This document shows positions 24,232 to 34,441 of a DNA stretch of 64,000 bases, in pieces. Made by a program: the position numbers and the translations under genes. Origin of the DNA: Calycina herbarum (Eukaryota; Ascomycota; Leotiomycetes; Helotiales; Pezizellaceae); contig LLEY01000024.1 of assembly GCA_001414485.1 (NCBI GenBank), positions 62,001 to 126,000 of the forward strand. The letters are read 5' to 3'. The notes beneath the pieces were generated by a model. It did no database searches. It was not told the origin of the DNA and saw only the letters and a list, made by a program, of their open reading frames with translations. The stretch's first letter is position 1. Every line of letters begins with the position of its first letter.

Positions 24232-25531
24232 TGTTGCTGGCTTGCTTCCTGTTTTGGTTTTCTCGAGGCGTTGCAGACGGAAACTGTCTTTCTTGCGGAA
24301 ACAGTTGAAGTACGTGACGGATTGGCTGAGGAGATGTACTCTCGAATGTTGGTGTTGGGTCTCTTGGGTCTTGACTTGATTCTCAAGTGACTGAATTATT
24401 CGAAAGAAGGGATTCAAGAAAAGTTCTGATCTCTGGAGAAAGGTAGAAGAAGAAGAAAAGAGAGAGAGATAATAGTTAAGCACTAAACTTACAAGTCTTA
24501 CCTCACAATAATAATAGCAGACCATCACAATACTAAGCACCAAGTGCACAACTTAATTGCTTGCACGCAAAGACTAATGAAAACCCGAAAACAATACTAA
24601 ACTAGTCTTCAAATAAGGAAAGCCAAAATACTAAGCGAAGGGCCTCACCATCGATCGAAAGTGACCACCTAGTATTACTTCTTTCCCGACTCAGCATTAT
24701 TTGAGGGCCACGTTGGAATTTCAAAGCTCAATTTTGGCAACAAAATGGAAATATTTACAGCCAAACTCCCCAGTCTCGAAGGTGATGTCTAAGTCGCAAC
24801 GATCACTGTCGGACTACCAACTTCTCAATAAATGTCGGCACACAAAAAATGAAATAAGACCTAGTGGCTATCGTGACACCAGCATCATGTCCCCAGTTCC
24901 ACCTTTTCCCAGTGAGGGTATCCAAATGAGCGGTAGTCTGACTAATTACTAGCTCGTCTCTCGTCAATTGCCAAGCCTCATAAACAATATAAAAAAACAA
25001 AAGAATAATAGACATTAAGTAATCCCTCAAACCGACACGCGTCCAAACCGATCATAATAAAACAATCGACAAACGAGGCCTGTCAAACTAGCTCTTCAAT
25101 CCAAAAAATAGCATCAGCAAAAAAGAGCGCACGCCCACAAGAGAAAATAATGAATGACCGCATACGCAAACATCAAATTACGTCAATCCTAAAAGCAAGA
25201 TAGCAAGTGCCCCAAGAGCTTGGTAAATCCATTGTATTTCAAATTCTACTTAATCGCACTACCATCTCGCGATCCAGAGAAAGGTAGAACTCTTTCCATA
25301 TCTGCCAAAGCGAACCTTGAGCAAAAAAAGAGAAATTACCATAACCCCATTTCAGCACCGTCATTCCACAGCCGCGAGGCTGCTCCATCTACGTAGCTCT
25401 GTCCATTTATCCATGACCATGAAAACCATGTAAATGCGCACGTATTTGTATGCTGTCCCAGAACTCCAGCGTTAAAAGAACCCACGCGAAATGCAAGTCA
25501 TGACATCCGTAAAGCATCCTCGAAGTCCAGT
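24232..25531. other. Intergenic, nothing recognised
   Basis: The 5' flank of the 2EXR gene and the 3' flank of the diflavin reductase. No coding or RNA signal was seen. Confidence 0.5.
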
Positions 25532-28323
25532 TCACCAAACTTCTTCAATATAGCGGCCGCCTTTCTTCTGCATAACAGCGAGAGTCTGCTCAACTTCCTC
25601 CCGATCCTTAAAATCACCCCATTCCTCCATGACATCCGCAATCGCAGCTCGAACGCCCTTTGGCATAGCTCCTGCACTTCCACAGACGTAGATATTGGCA
25701 CCCCCAGTAATCATCTGCCAAACCAGCTTTCCCTGTTGACGAATAATGTCCTGAACGTAGATCTTCTCCTTCTGGTCGCGCGAAAAGGCCGTGAAGGGGG
25801 TGACATGTTCTCTCAGGGTATACCACTCGTCTGCGTAGAAGTAATCTGCATTTTTGTTGCGTCCGCCGTAGAACAAAATGGTGTCGTTTCGCTTGCTCTC
25901 ATCCTTGAGTTTCCTGCATGCGCGCTCCCAGATGAGAGACCGGAGAGGTGCAATACCAGTACCGGGACCGATTAAGATGAGGGGTTTTTTAGGGTGATAT
26001 TGGTCATGTTCACCGAATGTGCCCGGCTCCTCCATCACAATATCCACTTTGTAACCACGATGTAGTTGGGAAACGTATCGTGAGCAGAGTCCCTGGCGAA
26101 TCTTTTGCAGTACAGTGCGGTATTTGACAATGGCGACCAGGATTTGGACTTTGACCATGCCGGGTAAAGGGTGATAAGCAGGTAATACTGTTTGGTTTCC
26201 TCCGTTGCAAATGCTGTACTTCCGACCTCGAATGACAGGGAACATGCCGACAGCGAACTTCCACGGGATCTTGACACTTGGAAAGTCCTGGAGAACCTCG
26301 ATAATGCTTCGGCGTGGGCGAGCGGCGTAATCGAAGAACTCATCACTGAAGGCTGGATTGGTGAATTCAAGCAATCGTTCGTGGTGTATCATATCCTTAG
26401 TGTGTTGAGCGATGAAATCGAAGAAACGACGGGTGGGGATGGCGGTGATGTCGAGATTGTAGGTAAGTAGGTCTCTCAGAGTGCTTCCCTGGACGGGATG
26501 AAGGCCGCGAGGCTTTGTAACCAACATCTCAGCAGCCAGGTAATCCGGCTCACAAGCTTTGAATATGAGCTCCTGATCCTCTACATCGCCCCAGCCCATC
26601 AACTCGATTAATTTGTCGACATCCTCTTCAAAATTTCGAGGGTACAAGATCAAGACGTCTCCGGGTCTAGGGTCTAGCTTTTCGGGGACTGCGAATGTGA
26701 TTTGACGAACGTCTTGCCAGTGGTTGTTAGGGGTCATGCGCATGTTGCTCAGAACCTGGACAGACGTGGCATCTGGGAACGGTACCTTGATATCATTTGA
26801 TATATAGGGGTCGAGACTCTCCGGTTGACCAGAGGATGCTTCTTTGAGTTGATTGCATGGTATGGGCTCGTCCTCCATTCGGGGCGGAAAGAATCCACAG
26901 TAGAAATCATCCATGTTGGCAACAGATTGGGCCGAATTTCCACTGGCGAGGTTGACCGGGTTGACAATGCTACCGCTGATCGGAGGGGGTTGGTGGAAGG
27001 TTGGAGTAGAAGTTGGTGGCTCGTCAGAGACTGAAGACTGGCGCGCGGAAGTCGCGGGCTCTTTTGCGTTCGCAGCTTCGGCGTGTAAAGACGACTTTGC
27101 AACTGAGCCAATGGTCGGTGAGTTTAGAAGGTCTGAAGGGTTCGCAGTTGCGTCCAGAATCGTTGAGACCCCGAAAAGGTTTGAGGTTGGGTCTGGAGTC
27201 GTGGCTTCCAGAGGGGTTGGTGTTATCGCAGCAAGAAAACTCGGCTGCGGTTGCGTCGTAGTTGCTTGCTCAAGGAAGGAACCTGACTTTGTTTTGTCCC
27301 GTGCCTCGCCTGTTTTTGTGTCAACCACAACCAACATCGAGTCTGAATCTTTTATTTTTGGCTGCGCAGAAGAATCCGATGTTTCGATTTTCTGCTTTTC
27401 TTTCTTTCTGCCTGCAAGCTCAAGATAATATTTTGGTGGGAGAAAAATCTCTGGTGGAATGGGCACTACTCCTTCTGGTAACGGATACAAAGAGAGAAGG
27501 TGCCTCCCAAAATCTGCCGACCACGATAGATATGTCCCATCAATTCTGTCGCAAGTCAGCAACCATTTTTTGTAGCTAGTTTAAGAAGAAGTTTCTGGTG
27601 GAAACACGTTTCAATAACAGCGAATGCTAATTGTTGTAGGCAGTACTCACCCCTCGTTGTGTTGTTCGTCTGCCTCCCCTCGCGGGTATATCTCCTGCGC
27701 CCCCAGCTGTTCCAAGCGCTTGTGCAACTTGCGAACGGCCCAGTTGAACCTTTTACCAGATCAGTATACGAATTTCATGCACTAAATTCCATTACGAAAT
27801 ACTGCGCAGGAAGACAACATACTGAACATAGGAACTATCTCCAAGCCCAAAGGTCGTGAACGACACGTGACTTAAACAGCCCGGAGGCAAACGTTTTCTG
27901 AGAAGGCTTTTCCAGAACTTCCTGGCATTTTTGGGAAATTCGCCTTGACCCGTTGTTGAGATGACAAAAATGACCACGGTAGCTTTGGACAGGAAATCCT
28001 GTGGCTGCCGTCAGCACCTGGAGTCGCACCTGCACGGTTCGAATACTGATTCAAGTCGAGGCTATATATAAAATGACGTGGAGGAGATATGACAGACATA
28101 CAAGATCGACCTCGTTCATCTCGCAGACCCTGCTTACGAAATGAAGCCTCTCAACCACTTGACCCAAACATTCCGCCACATCTTCGCTATTCCCAGTTTC
28201 CGATCCAAAAAGAATGAGAGCGCGTCTGTCGTGCCGCTGGCCAGGAACTACCTCCGCCATGTTGGGGACAATCAGGTCCAGGGTGTTTTTGTGAGGACGG
28301 GATTCCAGCTTCAGGTTTGCCAT
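25532..28323 (-). CDS. TAH18: NADPH-dependent diflavin oxidoreductase, Tah18/NDOR1 type
   Basis: It passes electrons from NADPH through FAD and FMN to Dre2 in cytosolic Fe-S protein assembly. Exons are 28323-28102, 28004-27823, 27749-27651 and 27545-25532, giving 838 residues. The N-terminal flavodoxin domain shows ILFGSETGNSEDVAE, VVIFVISTTGQGEFP and FGLGDSSYVQFNWAVRKLHKRL. The FAD/NADPH half has LIGPGTGIAPLRS, FYGGRNKNADYFY and YVCGSAGAMPKGVRAAI, ending RYIEEVW with the aromatic terminus of the family. Between the halves lies a linker of about 210 residues (roughly 214-427) rich in Ser, Thr, Pro and Ala, which makes the protein much longer than the 623-residue yeast enzyme. ATG 28260 is an alternative start that would match the compact N-terminus of relatives. 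A general P450 reductase is less likely because no N-terminal membrane anchor is present. Confidence 0.88.
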
Positions 28324-29356
28324 TTGATAACTAAATCGGCTTTACTCTGGCTAAAAACAAAAACAAGAATCACGTCACGAGACTAGCCTGGGTTCTCACA
28401 GGCACTTGTTGTTTGTTGAGCTTAGAGTGCGATATAATTATGATGGCATTTTTGTTGAAGTAATTTGCTCTGCATTTCTCCTTCTAACCCAGATCCTAGC
28501 TTGATAATAAAGTGTCCGATTTATAGCATAATAATTTCAAAGCTTAGATGAGTTGCCCCTGAAAAGTGGAAGGTTCCACAAGGCCAGCAAACACCCACAG
28601 CCTTGCGCGGCGAATGACTCCCCTTTCCCCGTTGCTGCAGTAAAAGGTATGCACTGAGCGGCGACTTGCAGTGGAAAGTGACGCACAAAAGTGCATTGCG
28701 AATCTATTGTGAGTGTACACCGCTTTCACAGTAAGTGTTGGAGTAATTGAAAATTAAATAGTAACAGGCTATTTGGTAGTTCATCCTAAGGACAAAGGTC
28801 AATGCTAGACAGGACAGGGTTGTGCTAAAGGGTTGCTAAGGGGTAGCAAATCGGTGGTGACGAATTGTTTGTGTACATTGTAGTACCTAGGTACACACAA
28901 AGCGCCATGGTCGTGCCTTCCTCACAACACTAACACTAACGTTGGTCTAGGTAGGTATTCACCATTCACATTTAGTATTTAATATTTCTGACTAAAAAAA
29001 TAACAAAGGAAGGTACAATCAGTGAATCGCTCTTTACTTAGGCCATCCCCTGCTCGCAAACCCATTCACACTAGTCCCACTTGAGTAAGAGCTATCTCGC
29101 TTAGCGCGAAGGGTGCGGCTGTGGAATTTGTTATATTTCTCTCCACGCCCTCCTCCCTTTCTTTTGAAATCACATCACAACCAGATCCGATCGAGTCCCC
29201 AACTTTCCACTCCCAACAAAAACCATCCAGACTTCTAGGGCACCTAGCTACCCTATCACTCCCCCATTTGTGCAAGAGTCAATATACTCAGCCAACGTCG
29301 ATAAATTCCACACAAAACCTCAAGTTCTTCAGTCAAACATACCACCCATCTTCAAC
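28324..29356. other. Divergent promoter region between Tah18 and the RRM protein
   Basis: About 1 kb separating head-to-head genes. No coding frame is supported. The 29120-29356 part is pyrimidine- and C-rich, a normal fungal 5' leader. Confidence 0.5.
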
Positions 29357-30716
29357 ATGTCTGCCATCGTGGAGAAAGTTTCTGACGCCGTCAACGACGT
29401 AACTGCCGCTCTTGGCAACACAACCATCTCTGACAAGCCTGCCGATGCTGCCACCAGCAGTGACAAGGCCGCCAGTGCTGCTCACAATGAGGCAGTTCTA
29501 GCCAGCGCTGCAGAGGGCCGTAGACTCTATATCGGTAACCTCGCATATGCGACTACTGAGGGGGAGTTGACAACTTTCTTCAACGGATACTTGGTGTAAG
29601 TTTTGCCTATCCTCTCCTTCCTGCAGCTCACCATCACCGCACATCTCGGGTTGCGACTCGAGCTTCAAGCTGCCAAATTACCCAGAAGCCCATGGCAGAG
29701 GTCCTGGGTCGATCTCTACATTCCAAGCTTCATATGCTGACCTCATTTCTTCCACAGTGAATCTACATCCATCCCAAAGAACCCACGTACCGATCGTCCA
29801 GTTGGCTATGCGTTCGTCGATTTGTCCACCCCATCCGAGGCTGAGCGTGCCATCGCCGAGCTTTCAGGAAAGGAGATCCTTGATCGCAAGGTCTCCGTAC
29901 AACTTGCTCGCAAGCCTGAGCCAGCTGGTGAGAAGGGTGAGGGAGCTGCAAGCGGAGGTGAGGGTGCTTCTGGTGGAGAGGGTGGTCGCCGTCGCCAATC
30001 TGGCCGTGGGCGTGGTCGAGGCCGTGGCCGTGCTGGACGTGGCGGACGTGCTGCCAGAGGAGTAAGTTCAATTAATCATTTCCACATGGCTTCCACTGAC
30101 TAATTCCAGTCGAAGGGAGAGGAAGGCGCTGAAGTCCCAACTACTACTGAGGCCACCCCAGCCACTGATGCCACCAAGGAGACTACTGAGAAGACCGAGA
30201 AGTTGGACAAGGATGGCAAGCCCCAAGCTGCCCGTCAACCACGAGAGCGCCGTGAGCGTGGTCCCCCAGCTGATGGAATCCCATCAAAGAACAAGGTCAT
30301 GGTTGCCAACCTCCCTTACGATCTCTCTGAGGAGAAGGTAAGATTCTTCTGCATTTCCACACTATGTACACTTCTAACCTTTCCCATAGCTTAAGGAGCT
30401 CTTCGCTGCTTATGAGCCATCTTCTGCTAAGATTGCCCTCCGCCCAATTCCCCGCTTCATGGTCAAGAAGCTCCAAGCCCGCAACGAGCCCCGCAAGGGT
30501 CGTGGATTCGGTTTCGTCACTCTCGCCTCTGAGGAGCAACAACAAAAGGCTGTCAACGAGATGAACGGGAAGGAGATTGAGGGTCGTGAGATCGCTGTCA
30601 AGGTCGCCATTGACAGCCCAGACAAGACCGATGATGATGCCAATGCCCCAGCTGCTGATGCTGCTACTGAGGCTACCAACGGCACCACCACCGCCGAGGT
30701 TACTGCTGCATAAGCG
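29357..30716 (+). CDS. RRM-RGG-RRM RNA-binding protein, Sbp1-like architecture
   Basis: Exons 29357-29595, 29758-30061, 30110-30337 and 30390 to the TAA that closes at about 30713, 364 residues. RRM1 has RNP2 LYIGNL (57-62) and RNP1 VGYAFVDL. A central Arg/Gly-rich block (about 155-181, GRGRGRGRGRAGRGG type) follows a Gly/Glu-rich stretch. RRM2 has RNP2 VMVANL (about 244-249) and RNP1 GRGFGFVTL. The order RRM, RGG, RRM is that of yeast Sbp1, which binds eIF4G and poly(A) leaders and represses translation; function here is inferred from that order only. Codon use is strongly C-ending and Ala/Thr-rich, as in a highly expressed gene. The first intron (162 nt) splits RRM1. Confidence 0.88.
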
Positions 30717-31564
30717 TAGCTATGTATTATTGTACGATGATAGGTGCTTCATTTCGCAGACAATGTCAGATGCATTCTTTTACACGTTGCTTTTGGAACA
30801 TTGTCCGGCGCCATATGGATGCACTCGGGAGGGAGGCTGGATTTGTGGTTCATTGATTTCTTCAATGGACATGGCCAACTTCTTATGATTTTCTTTTTAG
30901 GTGGGATCGTTGTTCTCTAGGAGGGTGGTTTTTTGGTGGTGCCTGAAGAATTATACTCTTTCGAGTCTCAATTCATGCTGCCCACCAAGTTCTATCAAAC
31001 CCTGGGGCAATGGTTCTCGATGACTCTTCTTACATGATGTGTTACTACCATTTCTCCGGCACTCAGGGCTGTACAACTAGATTTCTCGATGTGCTCTCCG
31101 GGACAGGATGGATGGGAAAAGTTATTGAGCGGTGGAATTCCATCGATAGTAATGACAGATCATAAAAACGTGTATATTGTTTGAATTCGTGATTGCACAT
31201 ATTTACTCCAATTTATTGCGAATCTCATCGCCCTCATCTTTATTTCTCGACAACTAGGTATATACAATACTTGGGTATTTCATAAATGTGGCTTTTCTGT
31301 GGCTGAAGACAGAAACTCGTAGCCTTGCCTTGGTCCTGCATCATTGGTTGGTCGAGACCTAGACCTCCTTTTTCTGGCCCGCGCCAAAACTCCCCGCTCC
31401 ACTTCAACTCCAAACACTCAGTGACGTCTCGCATTATATTCTTCCACCCTCGTCGCATTCTAGAAGCCAGCTATACCCGTTTCAAGAAGTCGATATCGTT
31501 CTTAAGTGAACCTCAATCGCCCCCGCTTCTTCGAGTGCGGCAAGTGCACTACGGTATCGCAAGT
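30714..31564. other. Intergenic, nothing recognised
   Basis: The 3' flank of the RRM gene and the 5' leader of the ArfGAP, transcribed in tandem. No independent gene was found. Confidence 0.5.
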
Positions 31565-32964
31565 ATGGCCAGCAAGGCGATGTGGGAGGTCGATCCGGAG
31601 ACGAGATCAAAGGTATTTTGTTTCAGCTAGCCTTATTATGTTGTTCTCTTCTTCTGTGATCGCGATCGCCTTGAATTGGCATATGTGCTAATGCGAAAGA
31701 CAGCTTCTCGAGATCCAAAAATCGTCTGGCAATGACCGTTGCGCTGACTGCGGGGCGCCCTCCCCGCAATGGGCGAGTCCCAAATTCGGTGTCTTTATCT
31801 GCCTTTCTTGCGCCGGGGTACATCGTGGGCTGGGAGTGCATATTAGTTTTGTAAGGAGTATTACTATGGATGCGTTTAAGGCTATGGAGATCGAGCGGAT
31901 GAGGTTGGGGGGTAATAAGACGTGGAGGGATTTCTTTGACGAGGCTGAATCGAATAAGATGGCTGGTATAAGGTAAGCATATTTATTTTGGACTGTGGCA
32001 TGGGGATCTGTTTCCATACGGCAACTGGAACTGTTGAGGTTGGGTTTGTGCTAATATTTGGTCCGAACAGTTGGGACGACGCAACGATTGCGGAACGATA
32101 TTCAGGAGATGTGGGCGAGGAATACAAAGACCGACTCGGAGCCAAAATCGAAGGAAAGGAATACGTCCCCACTGTCAAACCAGCACCAACATCGCAGTCC
32201 TTCTCCAACAACTCTGCTAGTAGCAATTCCAACAGTCGAAGTCAAACACCCTTAGGCTCACGAACCGAAAGCCCCCGACCCGATCGCACAGGCAAGACAA
32301 AGGTAGATGATAAATACTTTGCAGGTCTAGGAGCAGCGAACGCAAACCGTTCTGCTGATTTACCACCCAGTCAGGGAGGAAAATATGCAGGCTTCGGTAG
32401 TGCAGGACCGATGAAGAAGGAGGAGGACGCTGCGCTGCCGGGATTCAATGATCTGCAGAAGGACCCTGTTGCTGCTCTTACGAAGGGATTTGGATGGTTT
32501 ACTACGACGGTTACGAAGACTGCGAAGACGGTTAATGATGGGTATATTCAACCTACTGCTGCCAAGGTAGTTCCCCCTCCCCTCATTTCCCACCTCCCAA
32601 CTCTAATCCCAATCCCAACCCCTACCAAAATACCTACTTACATGTACACAAACAGATCGCAGAAACAGACTTCGCAGCCCAAGCACGAATCACCGCCGCA
32701 AACGTAGCCAAAGGCGCACAAACAGGCGCAAAAGGAGCAGCAGATGGATTCAATAGATTCGTCGAGGGGCCCAGCAGTGGTGGAGCATACAGACAAGCGC
32801 CTATTGATGAGAGTAAGAAGGATTTCTGGGATAGCTTTTCGGATGCTGGAGCGCAGAAGAGTAGTTCTTCTATTGGGACCAGTGCTGTTAAGGGAGGGTC
32901 TGGGGGTGCTAGTCAGGGACTGATGGGGAAGAAGAAGGATGAGGATAATTGGGATAAGTGGTAG
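31565..32964 (+). CDS. GCS1: ADP-ribosylation factor GTPase-activating protein, Gcs1/ARFGAP1 type
   Basis: It stimulates GTP hydrolysis by Arf1 in COPI trafficking at the Golgi and post-Golgi. Exons are 31565-31612, 31704-31972, 32071-32566 and 32656-32964, giving 373 residues. The zinc finger fits CX2CX16CX2C (Cys29, 32, 49, 52), followed by the catalytic arginine Arg57 in [15 protein letters not shown] and the SITMDAF segment. C-terminal parts include [15 protein letters not shown] and [30 protein letters not shown], which fit the amphipathic ALPS-like helices of Gcs1, and the terminal Trp-rich tail DEDNWDKW matching coat-binding WxxW-type tails. All introns are phase-consistent. The first exon codes only 16 residues, a common arrangement in fungi. 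Confidence 0.94.
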
Positions 32965-34441
32965 ATAATAAATAGTTTTGGGGGAATGTAGTAGGGGAGA
33001 ATTGGAGAGGGAGGCTGAGAGGTGGTATATATGATGGATGGTATTCATGCTTGATGGGTAGTTAAAATTCGCGATGGGTTGGGTAGACACTTGTAGGTTT
33101 AGGGAATTCTTTATCGTTTTTCGTTCTTTGGATAGAAGTAGCAATCAAACAAGAAAAAGGGTTGTTTCTCTTGCGGGCTGTCTTAATAAACTTTGACAGC
33201 TTTGATTTGGGTTTTGAAGTAAGCAGCGGATCACATTGTGGAAAGACCCAAGGCCATTTAACGAGTATGGTTCAATCTGGGCGACTATTAAGGAGCAGCT
33301 ATGATAATGGGATTTGAGTGTCTCTAAGCTCTCAGGTAGACCGCAAGTGTGCTTTGCCTATCCCAGAGAAATCTATCGCATGATGAGTCTCGTCAACTCG
33401 ACTGAAATCGATAGGAACAAAGTGCTAAGGAAATAGCATTATTTTGTGAGATTTAGATTGAGAGGGGTGTGGTCAGCGTAATCACAAAATACTCTGCTAC
33501 TCACAACTACTCGAGTAGTACTCAAGAGTAGTAGAGTAGAGTATGAGTAGCGGGTCGGTTGAGTAGAGTAGAGTAGTGACTTAAGACTACTCGAGTAGTC
33601 TTGAGTAGTCTTATTAATATTTATATATTTGTATTTATAAGGCTTATAAGGCTTATAAAGCTTATTATTAGTAATATTAGTAGAGCTATATATAATAAAA
33701 ATTTCTTTTTATCATTATATAATTAATAGCTAAACTATTAAGACTATTATTAAAGAAGTTACGTAGTAGACAGAGTAGAAAGAAGATCTCGCTTAAGCTC
33801 CCGGGCAGCTCCGGAACGCCACTCCGACGCCACACCGACCAACCGGCCCGAACCGGCCCGCACTACTCCACTACTCTTGAGTAGTACTCTGGAGTTTATG
33901 AGTAGAGTAGAGTAGTACTTAAAATTACTTGAGTAGAGTAGAGTAGGGGTCACTACTCTACTCTACTCAACTCATTTAATACGCTGGGTGTGGTTTAGAA
34001 ACTTGACTTCTTGAGTGGAAACTGTGGAAGCGGGAGTATACACTAAAGCGATGAAGTAATAAATGCGGAGTTTCTTTTGGAGGCGATCTTGTCCAGTGGA
34101 CTCGTGAGTAAGCCGCAAGTTACTCGTGGGTAAGCTGCCAATTAACTTGCGAGTAAGCTATGAGTTACTCTCCTATTCCCAGCTTACTTGCGTACAACCC
34201 AGAGACCACTGGCCTGAATTTGACTGCTCAAACCCTCAAAAATCCAGGTCTTGAATTTGGAAAATAAATGTTTCTCATCACCAAGGCACGGGACTAGAAG
34301 CAAGAAGATAGAATCTGTTTGAAGGGTATTGTTATTTTCTTGTATACATGGCATCCTTATGCCCCACCATCAATCTACCTATTTTACCTGGAAGATTTTC
34401 CAAACAATCGAAACCTCAGAGAAGATTGCCATCAGAGGCTC
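32965..34441. other. Intergenic carrying a DNA transposon
   Basis: Space between the convergent ArfGAP and Trm1 genes. It holds the hAT-like element at 33474-33986. The flanks at 34100-34200 contain several copies of GAGTAAGCT / AGCTTACTC-like words around 34108-34190, a short imperfect repeat patch. No gene was found. Confidence 0.6.
33474..33986. mobile_element. Non-autonomous hAT-like DNA transposon (MITE), copy A, 513 bp
   Basis: The termini are inverted: CAGCGTAAT at the left and ATACGCTG at the right. Immediately outside each end is the same 8-bp word, GGTGTGGT (33466-33473 and 33987-33994), a perfect target-site duplication of hAT length. The interior has arrays of GAGTA and its complement TACTC near both ends (about 33487-33605 and 33865-33975), an AT-rich left middle and a GC-rich block (about 33797-33862) containing GGAACGCCACTCCGACG. 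It has no coding capacity. It shares ends and core with the element at 46362-46769. Confidence 0.88.

Noticed and set aside
24232..24549. Upstream extension of the 2EXR frame
   Set aside because: Open but low-complexity and hydrophobic in an odd pattern; the domain and a good ATG start at 24231.
28036..28050. GGTTCGAAT word resembling a tRNA T-loop
   Set aside because: Lies in an intron of Tah18 without matching acceptor or D-arm sequences; no tRNA cloverleaf could be drawn here or at similar words elsewhere.
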